Made by a program: the position numbers and the translations under genes | Assembly (NCBI RefSeq): GCF_014467055.1 | Contig: NZ_CP060696.1 | Span: 1,426,001 to 1,490,000 of the forward strand | Length of the DNA: 64,000 nucleotides | Direction of reading: 5' to 3' | DNA from: Caproicibacterium amylolyticum | GTDB lineage: Bacteria; Bacillota; Clostridia; Oscillospirales; Acutalibacteraceae | In this document: one piece after another, positions 17,653-27,407 of the stretch | Layout: every line of letters begins with the position of its first letter | Numbering within the stretch: the stretch's first letter is position 1 | Notes under the pieces: generated by a model | Seen by the model: the letters and a program-made list of their open reading frames with translations, nothing else | What the model was told of the DNA's origin: nothing | Databases searched by the model: none

Positions 17653-18719
17653 CAGGTTTCCTCCTGAAAGAAATTTTCCAGTGCAGTTAAGTACGCAGTG
17701 TTTTCTTCTTTGCTGCCCGCCGTTACGCGCAGGAAACCAGGAAACTTCCGCACGGAAATGTTGCGTTCCATAAGATAGGCATGCAGCTCGGCAGCAGGCG
17801 GCAGGCGCAGAGTAACAAAATTAGTGCAGCTTTTGTAAAGTTGAAACGCATTTGGGTGGTGTTCAAGTACAGCACTCATGCCAGCCTGCAGTTCATCCCG
17901 CGCACTTTTGATTGCTTCTGTGTTCGATTTTAAAGTGTCCTGTTCGCGCAAAGCCAACGCACCGATACGCTGAGTGAGTGTGTTGACATTGTAAGGCGAT
18001 TTGGCGGAGTGGAAAACGCCGGTCAGCTTTTCGTTTGCAACAGCAAAGCCAAGCCGGATTGCTGCCAAACCCATTTTAGAGCAGGTTTTTAAAATCATCA
18101 AATTGTCGTATTGCGATTCTTCACCCAATACAGACTGTGATGCATGCCAAAAGTCCATATAAGCTTCGTCAACTACAACCAATGCGTTCACATTTTGTAC
18201 TACCTGCAGTACTTGTTCTTTGGTAAGTCCAAGCGAAGTTGGATTGCAGGGGTTACTGAAAAGAAGCATTCGTGCATTGGTTTCTTTTACTTTTTGAATC
18301 AATTCTTCCGGTGTTACAGTGAAGCCGTCTCCCTTGCAAACCTCAACACAGTTGGTTTCAGCAAGCTTTGGGTAGAAAGTATACATGGAAAAGTCAGGCG
18401 CGGTTGTAACGACGGTTTCCCCTTTCATCAAAAAGTTGGAAACCAGAATGCTGATTAACTCATCAGACCCATTCCCCGCTGTAACATGTGCTGCATCCAC
18501 ATGATAATAATCCGCGAATGCCTCGCACAATTCACCGGCATATGGGTCAGGGTAACGGTTAAAAGAAGTTTGCAGCACAGATTCAGAAGCCTTTTGCAGC
18601 AATGCCTGCGGCAGATTCAAGAAAGATTCATTTGCATCCAGATGTATGATTCCGGCAGTTTCTTCTACCGGAATATATGGCTCCAGTCTGCTCAGTTTTT
18701 CATTCAGTTGATAGGCCAT
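17652..18719 (-). CDS. hisC: Histidinol-phosphate aminotransferase
   Basis: 355 residues, class I/II PLP aminotransferase. 'ITAGNGSDE'-type cofactor segment ('VTAGNGSDELI', ~79-89), 'FSNPCNPTS' (~157-165), the PLP-phosphate tyrosine region 'VVDEAYMDFW' (~186-195) and the Schiff-base lysine in 'TCSKMGLAAIRLG' (~219-231, Lys222) are visible. It transaminates imidazole-acetol phosphate with glutamate. It starts one base after the hisD stop, so translation is coupled along the operon. Confidence 0.96.
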   Translation of the reverse strand: MAYQLNEKLSRLEPYIPVEETAGIIHLDANESFLNLPQALLQKASESVLQTSFNRYPDPYAGELCEAFADYYHVDAAHVTAGNGSDELISILVSNFLMKGETVVTTAPDFSMYTFYPKLAETNCVEVCKGDGFTVTPEELIQKVKETNARMLLFSNPCNPTSLGLTKEQVLQVVQNVNALVVVDEAYMDFWHASQSVLGEESQYDNLMILKTCSKMGLAAIRLGFAVANEKLTGVFHSAKSPYNVNTLTQRIGALALREQDTLKSNTEAIKSARDELQAGMSAVLEHHPNAFQLYKSCTNFVTLRLPPAAELHAYLMERNISVRKFPGFLRVTAGSKEENTAYLTALENFFQEET

Positions 18720-18720
18720 A

Positions 18721-20004
18721 TTATTTCCTCACTTTAATGCTGTTGGCGTGTGCAGTCAGACCCTCTGTTTGAGCGAGTTTCATGATGTCATCGCTGACCG
18801 GTGCCAGTGCTTCTTTTGTGTAATAAATAAAGCTGGATTTTTTGACAAAGCTGTCAACGGAAAGCGGTGAGAAAAAGCGTGCAGTACCGCTGGTGGGAAG
18901 CACATGGTTCGGGCCGGCGAAGTAGTCACCCAGCGGTTCCGGCGAATAATTGCCGAGGAAAACACTGCCAGCATTGTCGATTTTGCCGATATACTCCATT
19001 GGATTCTTTGCGCACAGTTCCAAATGTTCCGGTGCAAGGTCGTTAGCAAATTCCACAGCTTCATCCATGCTGCTGCAGAGAATGACCGCGCCGAAATGAT
19101 CCAGCGAATCCTCAATTATGTCTTTGCGAGAAAGTGTTTCAATCTGCTGGTACAACTCTTTTACGGTTTCATCCGCAATCTTTTCACTGGTAGTCAGCAG
19201 CACTGCAGAGGCCATGCGGTCATGTTCTGCCTGACTCATCAGGTCAGCTGCAAGGTAAGCGGGCTTCGCAGTTTCATCAGCAACAATTAAAATTTCGCTG
19301 GGGCCTGCCACCATATCGATATCTACTGTGCCGTACAGCTGGCGCTTAGCGGTTGCCACATAAATATTGCCGGGGCCAACAATTTTGTCAACTTTTGGGA
19401 TGGCTTCAGTTCCATAAGCCAATGCAGCCACTGCCTGAGCGCCGCCAACCAGAAAAACACGGTCTACACCGGCGGTCAGTGCGGCGGCCATAATGTTGGG
19501 GTTCGGCTTGCCGCCTTTGCCGGGCGGCGTTACCATGATCAGTTCCTCTACGCCGGCAATTTTCGCAGGAATGGCATTCATCAGCACACTGCTGGGATAT
19601 GCCGCCGTGCCGCCGGGTACATAAAGGCCGACGCGGTGCAAACCACGAATGCGCTGCCCCATCATAACGCCGTCTGCACGCGGCTGAAGCCAGCTCTGCT
19701 GTTTTTGGCGGGCGTGAAAATCTTCGATGTTTTTCGCGGCTTTTTGCAGTGCGGAAAGAAATGCGGGGTCACATTCTTTTACCAGTTGTTCCATTTGAGC
19801 ATGGCTGACTTCTACAGTTTCTGGTATGGAGCCGTCAAATTTCAATGTATACTCACGAACTGCCGCATCACCATTTGCTTTGACATTTTCAAGGATCGCT
19901 GCAACAGTGGCGTCTACTTTTTTTCCGGCAGCTTCACTGCGAGAACGGAATTTTTGTACGAAATCGCGGGCAAAGTCACCGCCCTGCCTGACAACCTGAA
20001 TCAT
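18721..20004 (-). CDS. hisD: Histidinol dehydrogenase
   Basis: 427 residues, full length. Signature regions include 'LYVPGGTAAYPSSVLMNAIPAK' shortened here as LYVPGGTAAYPSSVLM (~129-144), 'VGPGNIYVATAKR' (~210-222), 'GPSEILIVAD' (~235-244) with zinc ligand 'SQAEHD' (~258-263), and 'FAGPNHVLPTSG' (~364-375). The zinc enzyme oxidises histidinol to histidine with two NAD. The ATG overlaps the hisG stop by four bases. Confidence 0.97.
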   Translation of the reverse strand: MIQVVRQGGDFARDFVQKFRSRSEAAGKKVDATVAAILENVKANGDAAVREYTLKFDGSIPETVEVSHAQMEQLVKECDPAFLSALQKAAKNIEDFHARQKQQSWLQPRADGVMMGQRIRGLHRVGLYVPGGTAAYPSSVLMNAIPAKIAGVEELIMVTPPGKGGKPNPNIMAAALTAGVDRVFLVGGAQAVAALAYGTEAIPKVDKIVGPGNIYVATAKRQLYGTVDIDMVAGPSEILIVADETAKPAYLAADLMSQAEHDRMASAVLLTTSEKIADETVKELYQQIETLSRKDIIEDSLDHFGAVILCSSMDEAVEFANDLAPEHLELCAKNPMEYIGKIDNAGSVFLGNYSPEPLGDYFAGPNHVLPTSGTARFFSPLSVDSFVKKSSFIYYTKEALAPVSDDIMKLAQTEGLTAHANSIKVRK

Positions 20005-20639
20005 TTCTGTTCCTCCTTTGCCTTTTCCATGCGGGACACCAAATCTTCAATTTCCGCTTTCCGAAGTTTTAGACTGGCAGAATTTGCAATAAGCCGCGCG
20101 GAAATGCGGCAAATTGTGTCAATAACCGCGAGTCCGTTTTCTTTCAGTGTTGTGCCTGTTTCCACAATATCAACGATTGCATCGGAAAGGCCCAGAAGCG
20201 GGGCAAGTTCCACACTTCCCTCTATCTTGATAATGCGGACATTCATTGCCTTCCCCTCAAAATAGCTGTGAGCTACATTGGGGTACTTGCTGGCAATGAT
20301 TTTTGTATGATAGCCTGCAAAAAAATCTCGGTCAACTGGACCTGCCAATGCAAACCGGCACTTGCCAAAACCCAAATCGAGCAGTTCATAAAAACTGCCG
20401 CCAGCTTCCAAAATTGTGTCTTTGCCAACTACACCAAGGTCACATACACCATGGTTCACATAGGTAATTACATCGGCAGCTTTTGCCAGCACAACTTCAA
20501 TGGAGCCGTCCCCCACCGGAAGAATCAGTTTGCGGCCTTTGTTGCGGACCGAGTCACAGTTAATTCCGATTTGATCAAGCAGTGCAACGGTATCCTGCTC
20601 CAGTCTGCCTTTTGTCAATGCAATGCGAAGCGGTTTCAT
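20001..20639 (-). CDS. hisG: ATP phosphoribosyltransferase, short catalytic form
   Basis: 212 residues, the short HisG form lacking the C-terminal regulatory domain; this form needs HisZ, encoded immediately upstream. 'MKPLRIALTKGRLEQDTV' opens the protein and 'DAIVDIVETGTTLKENGL' (~151-168) is the PRPP-binding loop region. It condenses ATP and PRPP in the committed step of histidine synthesis and is usually feedback-inhibited through HisZ. It overlaps hisZ by 4 bp. Confidence 0.97.
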   Translation of the reverse strand: MKPLRIALTKGRLEQDTVALLDQIGINCDSVRNKGRKLILPVGDGSIEVVLAKAADVITYVNHGVCDLGVVGKDTILEAGGSFYELLDLGFGKCRFALAGPVDRDFFAGYHTKIIASKYPNVAHSYFEGKAMNVRIIKIEGSVELAPLLGLSDAIVDIVETGTTLKENGLAVIDTICRISARLIANSASLKLRKAEIEDLVSRMEKAKEEQK

Positions 20640-21829
20640 AAAAGCACCTCCGTAATCTTTGCGCCGACAACGTCAAGTCTGCGTATGCCGATAGAGTGGG
20701 CATATGCTTCTGCTTCTGCCTGCGTTTCAGCAACACTGGTTTCGCAGCGCAGCCCCTGCTTCGTGAGCGCGCGTGCGTGGGAAAGTGCTTTAATAGAATA
20801 ACCATTTTCGCTGTAAACAAGTATCTGAGCGGCTGGCGGTGCACTGAAATGACCGTGTGCCAGTGCTATACGGGTCAGTGCATCTACATTGATGCCAAAG
20901 CCGATAGCCGGCATAGGGCAGTTAAAGTGTGCCAACAGATTGTCATATCTGCCACCCATCAGAATCGAGTCGCCATAACCTTCTGTGTAGGCGGTAAAAA
21001 TAATATCTGTATAGTAGTCGTTGCGCTGCACAAGTCCTAAGTCCACAATGACGCGATTACCTAATCCGAGGTCCTGAACAGCATGGTAAATTTTGTGTAA
21101 GTATGAGAGTGTCATTTTTGCTGTTTCGGTTGGGCAAACTTCCTGTGCCTGTTCAAACACTTCTTCCCCACCGAAAAGCCGCGGCAGGCGACGCATTCCG
21201 GCCACCGCGGCAGTCTGCGGAATGGCATCCAAAGTGGTATCCAGTGCGGCATAATTTTTCGTTTCGATTGCACTGCGGATGTCTTCCCTCTGTTCTTCTG
21301 TAATGGGAAGCTGACGTGCCAGTTCACGGAAGAAGCCCGCATGGCCAAGTTCCAGCCGGAAGTCCGGTGAGCAGGCAGAAAGTGCCTCAACTGCGGTTGT
21401 CAAAACCTCCAAGTCAGCACGAATGCCAGAGGCTCCCATCAGTTCGATGCCTGCCTGCGCGTTTTCATCCAGCCGACCGGCAAGGCCGGGATTGCTGCGG
21501 TAAACCGGCTGTGTATAAAACAACCGCAGCGGCAGCTGATGATTCTGCAGACGCGTGGCAACAAGGCGCGCAATCGGCATAGTGGAATCAGGCCGCATTA
21601 CAAGTAAACGACCGCGGCGGTCTGACATCTTATACATTTCTTCCGGACTGATACCGGAGGATTCCGGGTCAAAAACATCATAAAACTCCAAACCGGAGGT
21701 CATGACTTCATTGTATCCGCGTGTACGAAATGCGGCAGTCAGTTTGTTTTCCACTGCGCGGCGGGCAAGACATTCCTCAAAGAGAAGGTCACGCGTACCC
21801 TCTGGCGTAATCATGTTGTTCTTTTTCAT
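20636..21829 (-). CDS. hisZ: ATP phosphoribosyltransferase regulatory subunit
   Basis: 397 residues, paralogous to histidyl-tRNA synthetase but shortened at the C-terminus. Class II synthetase-like motifs are present ('PEGTRDLLFEECLARR', 'RPDSTMPIARLVATRL', 'YTQPVYRS'). The tRNA-charging motif 'RYD' region is modified, as expected of HisZ, and the location next to short HisG settles the assignment over hisS. It is the first gene of the his operon, beginning about 35 bp after a strong promoter and its palindrome. Confidence 0.95.
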   Translation of the reverse strand: MKKNNMITPEGTRDLLFEECLARRAVENKLTAAFRTRGYNEVMTSGLEFYDVFDPESSGISPEEMYKMSDRRGRLLVMRPDSTMPIARLVATRLQNHQLPLRLFYTQPVYRSNPGLAGRLDENAQAGIELMGASGIRADLEVLTTAVEALSACSPDFRLELGHAGFFRELARQLPITEEQREDIRSAIETKNYAALDTTLDAIPQTAAVAGMRRLPRLFGGEEVFEQAQEVCPTETAKMTLSYLHKIYHAVQDLGLGNRVIVDLGLVQRNDYYTDIIFTAYTEGYGDSILMGGRYDNLLAHFNCPMPAIGFGINVDALTRIALAHGHFSAPPAAQILVYSENGYSIKALSHARALTKQGLRCETSVAETQAEAEAYAHSIGIRRLDVVGAKITEVLL

Positions 21830-21857
21830 TCAGCCCTCAATCCTTACTTTACTTGCT

Positions 21858-21869
21858 TTAGCATGCTAA
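21858..21869. promoter_or_regulatory. Palindromic operator candidate of the his operon
   Basis: TTAGCATGCTAA is a perfect 12-bp palindrome directly after the his -10, centred on the expected transcription start. A repressor bound here would block initiation. A HisR/YerC (TrpR-family) repressor would suit the function, but I cannot confirm its motif. Confidence 0.5.
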
Positions 21870-21870
21870 T

Positions 21871-21899
21871 ATAATACCATGTTAAATCTTTGCTGTCAA
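21871..21899 (-). promoter_or_regulatory. Sigma-A promoter of the his operon
   Basis: TTGACA (21894-21899), 17-bp spacer, TATTAT (21871-21876) on the minus strand. It lies 24 bp after the polC stop codon, with no terminator between, so polC transcripts may also enter the operon. Confidence 0.8.
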
Positions 21900-21922
21900 C
21901 AAGAATTTCATTGTGATGATAC

Positions 21923-24900
21923 TCAGCCGAAAAGGGTCATTTGGCTGCTTTGCGGCAGGCCGTTCAAAGCGCCGGCTTCCTGCAGATTTTCAATCACAGA
22001 TTTGCTTACTTTACTGCGTGCCTGCAGGTCATCAATCGAAATATACGCGCCGCCGTCTTTTGCTGCTGCCAGCGCGTTTGCCGCCGATTCCCCAACGCCG
22101 CTGATAGAAGCGAACGGTAGGCGGATCTGACCGTCTTCCACCAGATACTTTCGCGCGTCGGATTTGTACAAATCAATGGGCAGAACACCTATGCCGCGTG
22201 CCAGCATTTCATTGACAATTTGAAGTGTGCCAAATGCGGCTTCTTCCTTGGCACTCGCCTCCTTGCCTTTCTGCTGAATTTCATGCATACGCTGGCGCAC
22301 CGCGGAGCGCCCCTTTACAACGGTTGCACCGTCAAAATCTTCGCCGCGAACCGTAAAGTAAGCAGCGTAATACTCTACGGGTTTGTGTACTTTGTACCAG
22401 CCCAGCCGCAGGGCGGCAATCATGTAAGCCGCCGCATGTGCTTTCGGGAACATATATTTAATTTTGAAGCAGGAATTAATGTACCACTGCGGCACATTAT
22501 GTTCTTTCATAGCATTGATATGGTCATCTGTCAGCAATTTTGTTGCTTTGCCTTTTCGGGTAATCTCCATGATTTTAAATGCCATCTTCGGTTCCAAACC
22601 TTTTTGCAGCAGATAAGTCATAATGGAATCTCGTGTTCCGATTACTTCAGAAATGGTGCAGGTACCGTCCTTAATCAAATCCTGCGCATTGCCCAGCCAC
22701 ACATCTGTACCATGAGACAAGCCGGAAACCTGTAAAAGGTCGGTAAACGTTTTTGGCTGTGAATCCATCAGCATCTGGCGCACAAACGGTGTGCCAAGCT
22801 CCGGCATGGAAAAAGTGCCGGTCTGGCAGTCGATATCTTCTTCAGCGATACCGAGTGCGGCAGGAGAATGGAACAGGCTCATTACTTTCGGGTCACTCAT
22901 GGAAACGGACATTACCGGAATGCCGGTGTATTCTTCCAGATAGCGGTAAATGGTCGGCACATCATGTCCTAGTTCGTCCAATTTACAGATCGTATCATGG
23001 ATAGAATGGAAATCAAAATGTGTGGTAACATTGTCGTTTTTCTGGTCATTTGCCGGATGCTGCACTGGACAGAAATCATAGATTTCAAAGCCGCGCGGTA
23101 CAACAACCATGCCGCCTGGGTGCTGGCCGGTAGTACGCTTAATGCCGGTGCAGCCCTGTGCTAAACGCAGTTCTTCGGCATTGTTCAGCGTAACAGAATT
23201 AAGTTCCTGATATTTTTTTACATAGCCGTAAGCGGTTTTGTCCGCCACTGTTGCAATGGTGCCTGCCTTGAACACGTGGTCTTTACCAAACAGGGTTTCT
23301 GTGTAGCGGTGCGCTCCGGACTGATATTCGCCGGAGAAGTTCAGGTCGATATCCGGCGTTTTATCGCCATCAAAGCCGAGAAAAGTTTCAAACGGAATAT
23401 TGTGGCCGTCCTGCCGCAGAGGCGAACCACATACCGGGCAGGTTTTTGGCGGCAGGTCAAAGCCGGAACCATAGCTGCCGTCTGTAATGAATTCGCTGTA
23501 CTTACAGTAAGGGCAGATATAGTGCGGCGCCAGCGGGTTTACTTCAGAAATACCGGACATACTGGCAACAAAGGAGGAGCCGACGGAACCACGCGAGCCA
23601 ACCAGATAGCCATGGGCTTCGCTGTCGGCAACTAGCTTCTGTGCGGTCATATACAGCACAGAGAAACCGTGCTTGTTAATGGAACCCAGCTCACGGTCGA
23701 GACGCGCTTTCACAATTTCAGGCAGCGGTTCACCGTAAATCTGCTTTGCACGCTTCCAGCAAATGTCATTCAGTTGCTGCTCCGCACCATCAATGAACGG
23801 CGGAAAAACACCGCTCGGAATCGGCTGAATTTCTTCACACATATCGGCAATCAGATTCGTGTTCTTAACAACCACTTCATAAGCAAGTTCTTTGCCAAGA
23901 TAAGCGAATTCTTTCAGCATTTCCGCGGTGGTGCGCAGGTAAAGCGGCGCCTGCTCCTCACTGGAATCAAAACCCTGCGCTGTCTGCAGGATTTTTCGGT
24001 AATCCGCATCCTTCGGGTCAAGAAAATGCACGTCACAGGTGGCAACTACCGGTTTGTGCAGTGCCTTTGCCAACTTAATAATGGTTTTATTGAACTCTTG
24101 CAGTTTTTCTACATTTGGCACGGAGCCGTTTCGAACCATGAACATATTGTTGCCGTTCGGCTGTATTTCAAGATAATCGTAAAAATCTGCAATTTCCAGA
24201 AGCTGATTCCAAGGTTTTCCGGCGAAAATAGCACGGTACAGTTCGCCCGCTTCGCAGGCGCTGCCAATCAGCAGTCCCTCTCGGTATTTTACCAGCTCGC
24301 TTTTGGGTATACGCGGGTTGCGGTAGTAATACTGCAGATGCGCCATGGAAATCAGCTTGTACAGATTTTTCAGGCCAGTCTGATTCTTTACCAGAATAAT
24401 CTGATGGTATGAGCGAATCTTTTTCGCACTGCCCTTATTGTGGTAGGCTGCTAAACTGGTGTTAATTTCTTTAACCGTTTTTGCTTTGGTATCTTCTTTC
24501 AAGCGCTGCAGCAGCGTAATAAAAATCTGCCCCAGCATTGCCGCATCGTCGCAGGCACGGTGGTGGTTAAAGTTACCAAGATTCAGATACTTTGCGACGG
24601 TGTCTAGTTTATAGTTTTTAATGTCCACCAGCATAGCACGGCACATGGGAATCGAATCAATATAAACATATGGGAAATCCATATTATGACGTTCCGCTGA
24701 AACTCGAAGAAAGGAAGTATCAAAATCCGCGTTGTGTGCGACCAGCACCGCGTCTTTACCACAAAAATCATAGAACTGCTGGATGGCTGCGTCTTCGCTG
24801 GGTGCACCGGAAACCATTTCATCTGTAATTCCGGTCAGCTGTGTGATCTTTGGTGGAATCGGCCGCTCCGGATCAACAAATGTGTCGAAGCTTTCCACAA

Positions 24901-26278
24901 TTTCGCCGTTGCGGATGCGCACAGCACCAATTTCCGTAATACGCTCTTGGTTGGGAGAAAGTCCGGTTGTTTCAAGGTCAAATGAAATAAATTCGCCGTC
25001 AAGTTCCCGCTCACTCTCCCCTGTTACTGCGGGAACAAGGTCATTTACAAAGTAGGCTTCTGTACCGTAAATTACTTTGATGTGTTTACCAGCTTTTTTC
25101 AAAGCAGCAGCGGTATTCATCGCTTCCGGGAAAGCCTGTGCAACACCGTGGTCAGTAATCGCAACGGCGGGATGCCCCCACTCTGCTGCACGGGTGATTA
25201 AGTCGGAAGCGGAATTGACAGCATCCATCTGTGACATATTGGTATGCAGATGCAGCTCTACTCGTTTTGCAGGTGCTTTGTCCTCCACCTGCACCTGTTT
25301 GACGGTACCAATTCCGCGCGGCCGCATAACAATTTCATGGTCATATTTATCATACTCAACGTCTCCGCGCACAATCACTGACATTCCGTTGTGCAGCGTA
25401 TCCAGAGTTTTGCAGTCCTGGACGCTTTCAAATACTTTCAGCGTAATAGAACTGGTGTAGTCCGTAATAGCAATAGAAAAGATTTTATGCTGTTTGTCCC
25501 GGGTAAGGCGGGATTCAATAGAAAAAATTTCGCCCCAGACAGTTAAAGAACCAATATCCGGTGTAATGGTGCTGATAGGTGCAGGCTTCGCTTTCGGCAG
25601 CGTTTTATAAAGCGCACGGGCTGTGTCTGGCAGAATTGTTGGACGCAGGGTTTCTCCCTCACGTACTTCAATTACGCGTGGTTCAGTAGTGTGCGCCAAA
25701 GAATTTTCGTAATCTTCCTGCTGCGCAACAATTTCCTGCCGATATACTTTTTCTGTCTGGTGTGCCTGCATTTCTTTATAATGTTCGCCTTCGCCATCGA
25801 CTTCCAGCCGCCCAGTAAATGTGACACGAATATTCATGCCGAATTCTTCACGAATCAACTGTGAAAGGATACGGTCAGCGTGGCGGGAATTCAGCAAATT
25901 TGCACCACCATGTTTCAGCTCGATTGTCAACGTATCATTTTCCAGAGCTGCGGTAGAACCAAGCAGGGTTCCATTAATTGTCGCCTCCCTGCGCTTTAAT
26001 TCAACAACCAGTTCTGGATAATAGTCAATGCTGAAAAGATTGGAATCGTATTTCGGCAGAATCTGTGCACGTGAAAGATTCAGCTGCTTACAGGCGGAAA
26101 TTCGTTTTTCTGCGTCATACAGTACTTTACGCATGACAATGCCGTCCAGTGCTACTTCCGCAGTAATTCCCCGTTCTTTTGCGTTGATATGCAGCTGCTT
26201 CAGTTCACCGGAAAGCAAGTGTTCCGGCAAATTGGAACAGTCAATGTATGTACCAAAGAAATTGCCAAAGGTGTTCAT
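21923..26278 (-). CDS. polC: DNA polymerase III alpha subunit, Gram-positive type
   Basis: 1451 residues, typical of PolC. In order: N-terminal domain, an OB fold ('WGEIFSIESRLTRDKQ', ~248-263), a split PHP domain ('VELHLHTNMSQMDA', ~341-354), an inserted DnaQ-type 3'-5' exonuclease ('FISFDLETTGLSPNQERITEI', cited here as DLETTGLSPNQERITEIGA, ~427-445), and the C-family polymerase with a zinc-binding 'CPYCKYSEF...CPVCGSPL' and 'TPDIDLNFSG'. It is the main replicative polymerase of Firmicutes. Found downstream of ispG, the usual end of this operon, but separated by a hairpin and 82 bp. Confidence 0.98.
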   Translation of the reverse strand: MNTFGNFFGTYIDCSNLPEHLLSGELKQLHINAKERGITAEVALDGIVMRKVLYDAEKRISACKQLNLSRAQILPKYDSNLFSIDYYPELVVELKRREATINGTLLGSTAALENDTLTIELKHGGANLLNSRHADRILSQLIREEFGMNIRVTFTGRLEVDGEGEHYKEMQAHQTEKVYRQEIVAQQEDYENSLAHTTEPRVIEVREGETLRPTILPDTARALYKTLPKAKPAPISTITPDIGSLTVWGEIFSIESRLTRDKQHKIFSIAITDYTSSITLKVFESVQDCKTLDTLHNGMSVIVRGDVEYDKYDHEIVMRPRGIGTVKQVQVEDKAPAKRVELHLHTNMSQMDAVNSASDLITRAAEWGHPAVAITDHGVAQAFPEAMNTAAALKKAGKHIKVIYGTEAYFVNDLVPAVTGESERELDGEFISFDLETTGLSPNQERITEIGAVRIRNGEIVESFDTFVDPERPIPPKITQLTGITDEMVSGAPSEDAAIQQFYDFCGKDAVLVAHNADFDTSFLRVSAERHNMDFPYVYIDSIPMCRAMLVDIKNYKLDTVAKYLNLGNFNHHRACDDAAMLGQIFITLLQRLKEDTKAKTVKEINTSLAAYHNKGSAKKIRSYHQIILVKNQTGLKNLYKLISMAHLQYYYRNPRIPKSELVKYREGLLIGSACEAGELYRAIFAGKPWNQLLEIADFYDYLEIQPNGNNMFMVRNGSVPNVEKLQEFNKTIIKLAKALHKPVVATCDVHFLDPKDADYRKILQTAQGFDSSEEQAPLYLRTTAEMLKEFAYLGKELAYEVVVKNTNLIADMCEEIQPIPSGVFPPFIDGAEQQLNDICWKRAKQIYGEPLPEIVKARLDRELGSINKHGFSVLYMTAQKLVADSEAHGYLVGSRGSVGSSFVASMSGISEVNPLAPHYICPYCKYSEFITDGSYGSGFDLPPKTCPVCGSPLRQDGHNIPFETFLGFDGDKTPDIDLNFSGEYQSGAHRYTETLFGKDHVFKAGTIATVADKTAYGYVKKYQELNSVTLNNAEELRLAQGCTGIKRTTGQHPGGMVVVPRGFEIYDFCPVQHPANDQKNDNVTTHFDFHSIHDTICKLDELGHDVPTIYRYLEEYTGIPVMSVSMSDPKVMSLFHSPAALGIAEEDIDCQTGTFSMPELGTPFVRQMLMDSQPKTFTDLLQVSGLSHGTDVWLGNAQDLIKDGTCTISEVIGTRDSIMTYLLQKGLEPKMAFKIMEITRKGKATKLLTDDHINAMKEHNVPQWYINSCFKIKYMFPKAHAAAYMIAALRLGWYKVHKPVEYYAAYFTVRGEDFDGATVVKGRSAVRQRMHEIQQKGKEASAKEEAAFGTLQIVNEMLARGIGVLPIDLYKSDARKYLVEDGQIRLPFASISGVGESAANALAAAKDGGAYISIDDLQARSKVSKSVIENLQEAGALNGLPQSSQMTLFG

Positions 26279-26321
26279 GAATGCCTCAGTTCTTTTTCGC
26301 TAGTTTTAATGTGCGGACAAC

Positions 26322-26354
26322 GATACCCCGCCTGAAAATTTCCGGCAGGGTATC
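26322..26354 (-). terminator. Hairpin between ispG and polC
   Basis: GATACCCCGCC pairs with GGCAGGGTATC (one mismatch) around an 11-base loop. On the minus strand no U-run follows, so it may be a weak terminator, an attenuator or an RNA processing site. Confidence 0.4.
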
Positions 26355-26360
26355 CTGTAA

Positions 26361-27404
26361 TTACAATTTTTCGATTTCTTCCATCAAAGCAGCTACCAGC
26401 TGATTTTCGGGAACTTTGCGGATGATTTCTCCTTTTTTAAACAAAAGGCCGACTCTATCCCCTCCGGCTATACCGATATCCGCTTCCCGCGCTTCTCCGG
26501 GGCCGTTGACTGCACAGCCCATAACGGCAACCGTAATTTCTTTTGTACAGCCACGCAGCTTTTCTTCCACTTCTTGTGCAATCGAAATCAGGTCAATGCG
26601 TGTACGTCCGCAGGTTGGGCAGGAAACCAGCTTTGGGCCGGGCTTGCCCATATCCAATGCGTGCAGAATATCATAACCTGCATACACTTCCCGAACAGGG
26701 TCCGCAGTTAAAGACACACGAATCGTATCACCAATGCCTCGCTGCAGCAACGAACCGATTCCGACTGCAGACTTTATCAGTCCCATGCGCTCTGTTCCGG
26801 CTTCTGTAACACCCAGATGCAGTGGGTAAGAACATTTTTGCGCACAGAGTTCATAAGCTTTGATAGTTGTATCCACGCTGGAAGATTTGATGGAAATGAC
26901 GATGTCAGTAAAGTCGTACTTTTCCAGCAGTGCAGCATGGCCAAGTGCACTTTCCACCAGTGCTTCTGGGGTGGGGCCGCCGCATTTTTGCAGCAGGTCT
27001 TTTTCCAGCGAACCGGAATTCACACCAATTCGGATTGGAATGTGTTTTTCTGTACATTTCTTAACCACCGCTTGAACACGGTCTTCCCCGCCAATATTGC
27101 CGGGGTTAATGCGGATTGCATCAATTCCGGCATCTGCCGCCGCAAGTGCTAAACGATAGTCAAAGTGAATGTCCGCCACAAGCGGAATGTTTACAGCGGA
27201 ACGAATTGCAGGAATGAGTGCAACAGCATCCATATCCGGTATGGCAGCGCGGAGAATCTGGCAGCCAGCCTTTTCCAACTCGACTGCCTGCTCAACACTG
27301 CCGTTTATATCAGTTGAAGGCACGTTCAGCATAGACTGAACAGTGACAGGAGCGCCGCCTCCAACTGCTGTGCTGCCGACCATTACTTGCTTGCTGTTTC
27401 TCAT
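26361..27404 (-). CDS. ispG: 4-hydroxy-3-methylbut-2-en-1-yl diphosphate synthase
   Basis: 347 residues (GcpE). TIM-barrel start with 'VGSTAVGGGAPVTVQSML' (~9-26), 'LVADIHFDYRLAL' (~95-107) and 'IRINPGNIGG' (~116-125). The three [4Fe-4S] cysteines are visible in 'SCPTCGRTRIDL' (~260-271) and 'MGCAVNGPGEAREAD' (~294-308). It makes HMBPP in the MEP isoprenoid pathway. It follows rseP by 3 bp and shares the operon with dxr, so two MEP steps are co-expressed with undecaprenyl synthesis. Confidence 0.97.
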   Translation of the reverse strand: MRNSKQVMVGSTAVGGGAPVTVQSMLNVPSTDINGSVEQAVELEKAGCQILRAAIPDMDAVALIPAIRSAVNIPLVADIHFDYRLALAAADAGIDAIRINPGNIGGEDRVQAVVKKCTEKHIPIRIGVNSGSLEKDLLQKCGGPTPEALVESALGHAALLEKYDFTDIVISIKSSSVDTTIKAYELCAQKCSYPLHLGVTEAGTERMGLIKSAVGIGSLLQRGIGDTIRVSLTADPVREVYAGYDILHALDMGKPGPKLVSCPTCGRTRIDLISIAQEVEEKLRGCTKEITVAVMGCAVNGPGEAREADIGIAGGDRVGLLFKKGEIIRKVPENQLVAALMEEIEKL

Positions 27405-27407
27405 TTT

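Noticed and set aside
20636..21829. Annotating this gene as histidyl-tRNA synthetase
   Set aside because: It is shorter than HisS, lacks the anticodon-binding end and is adjacent to short HisG, so HisZ is correct.
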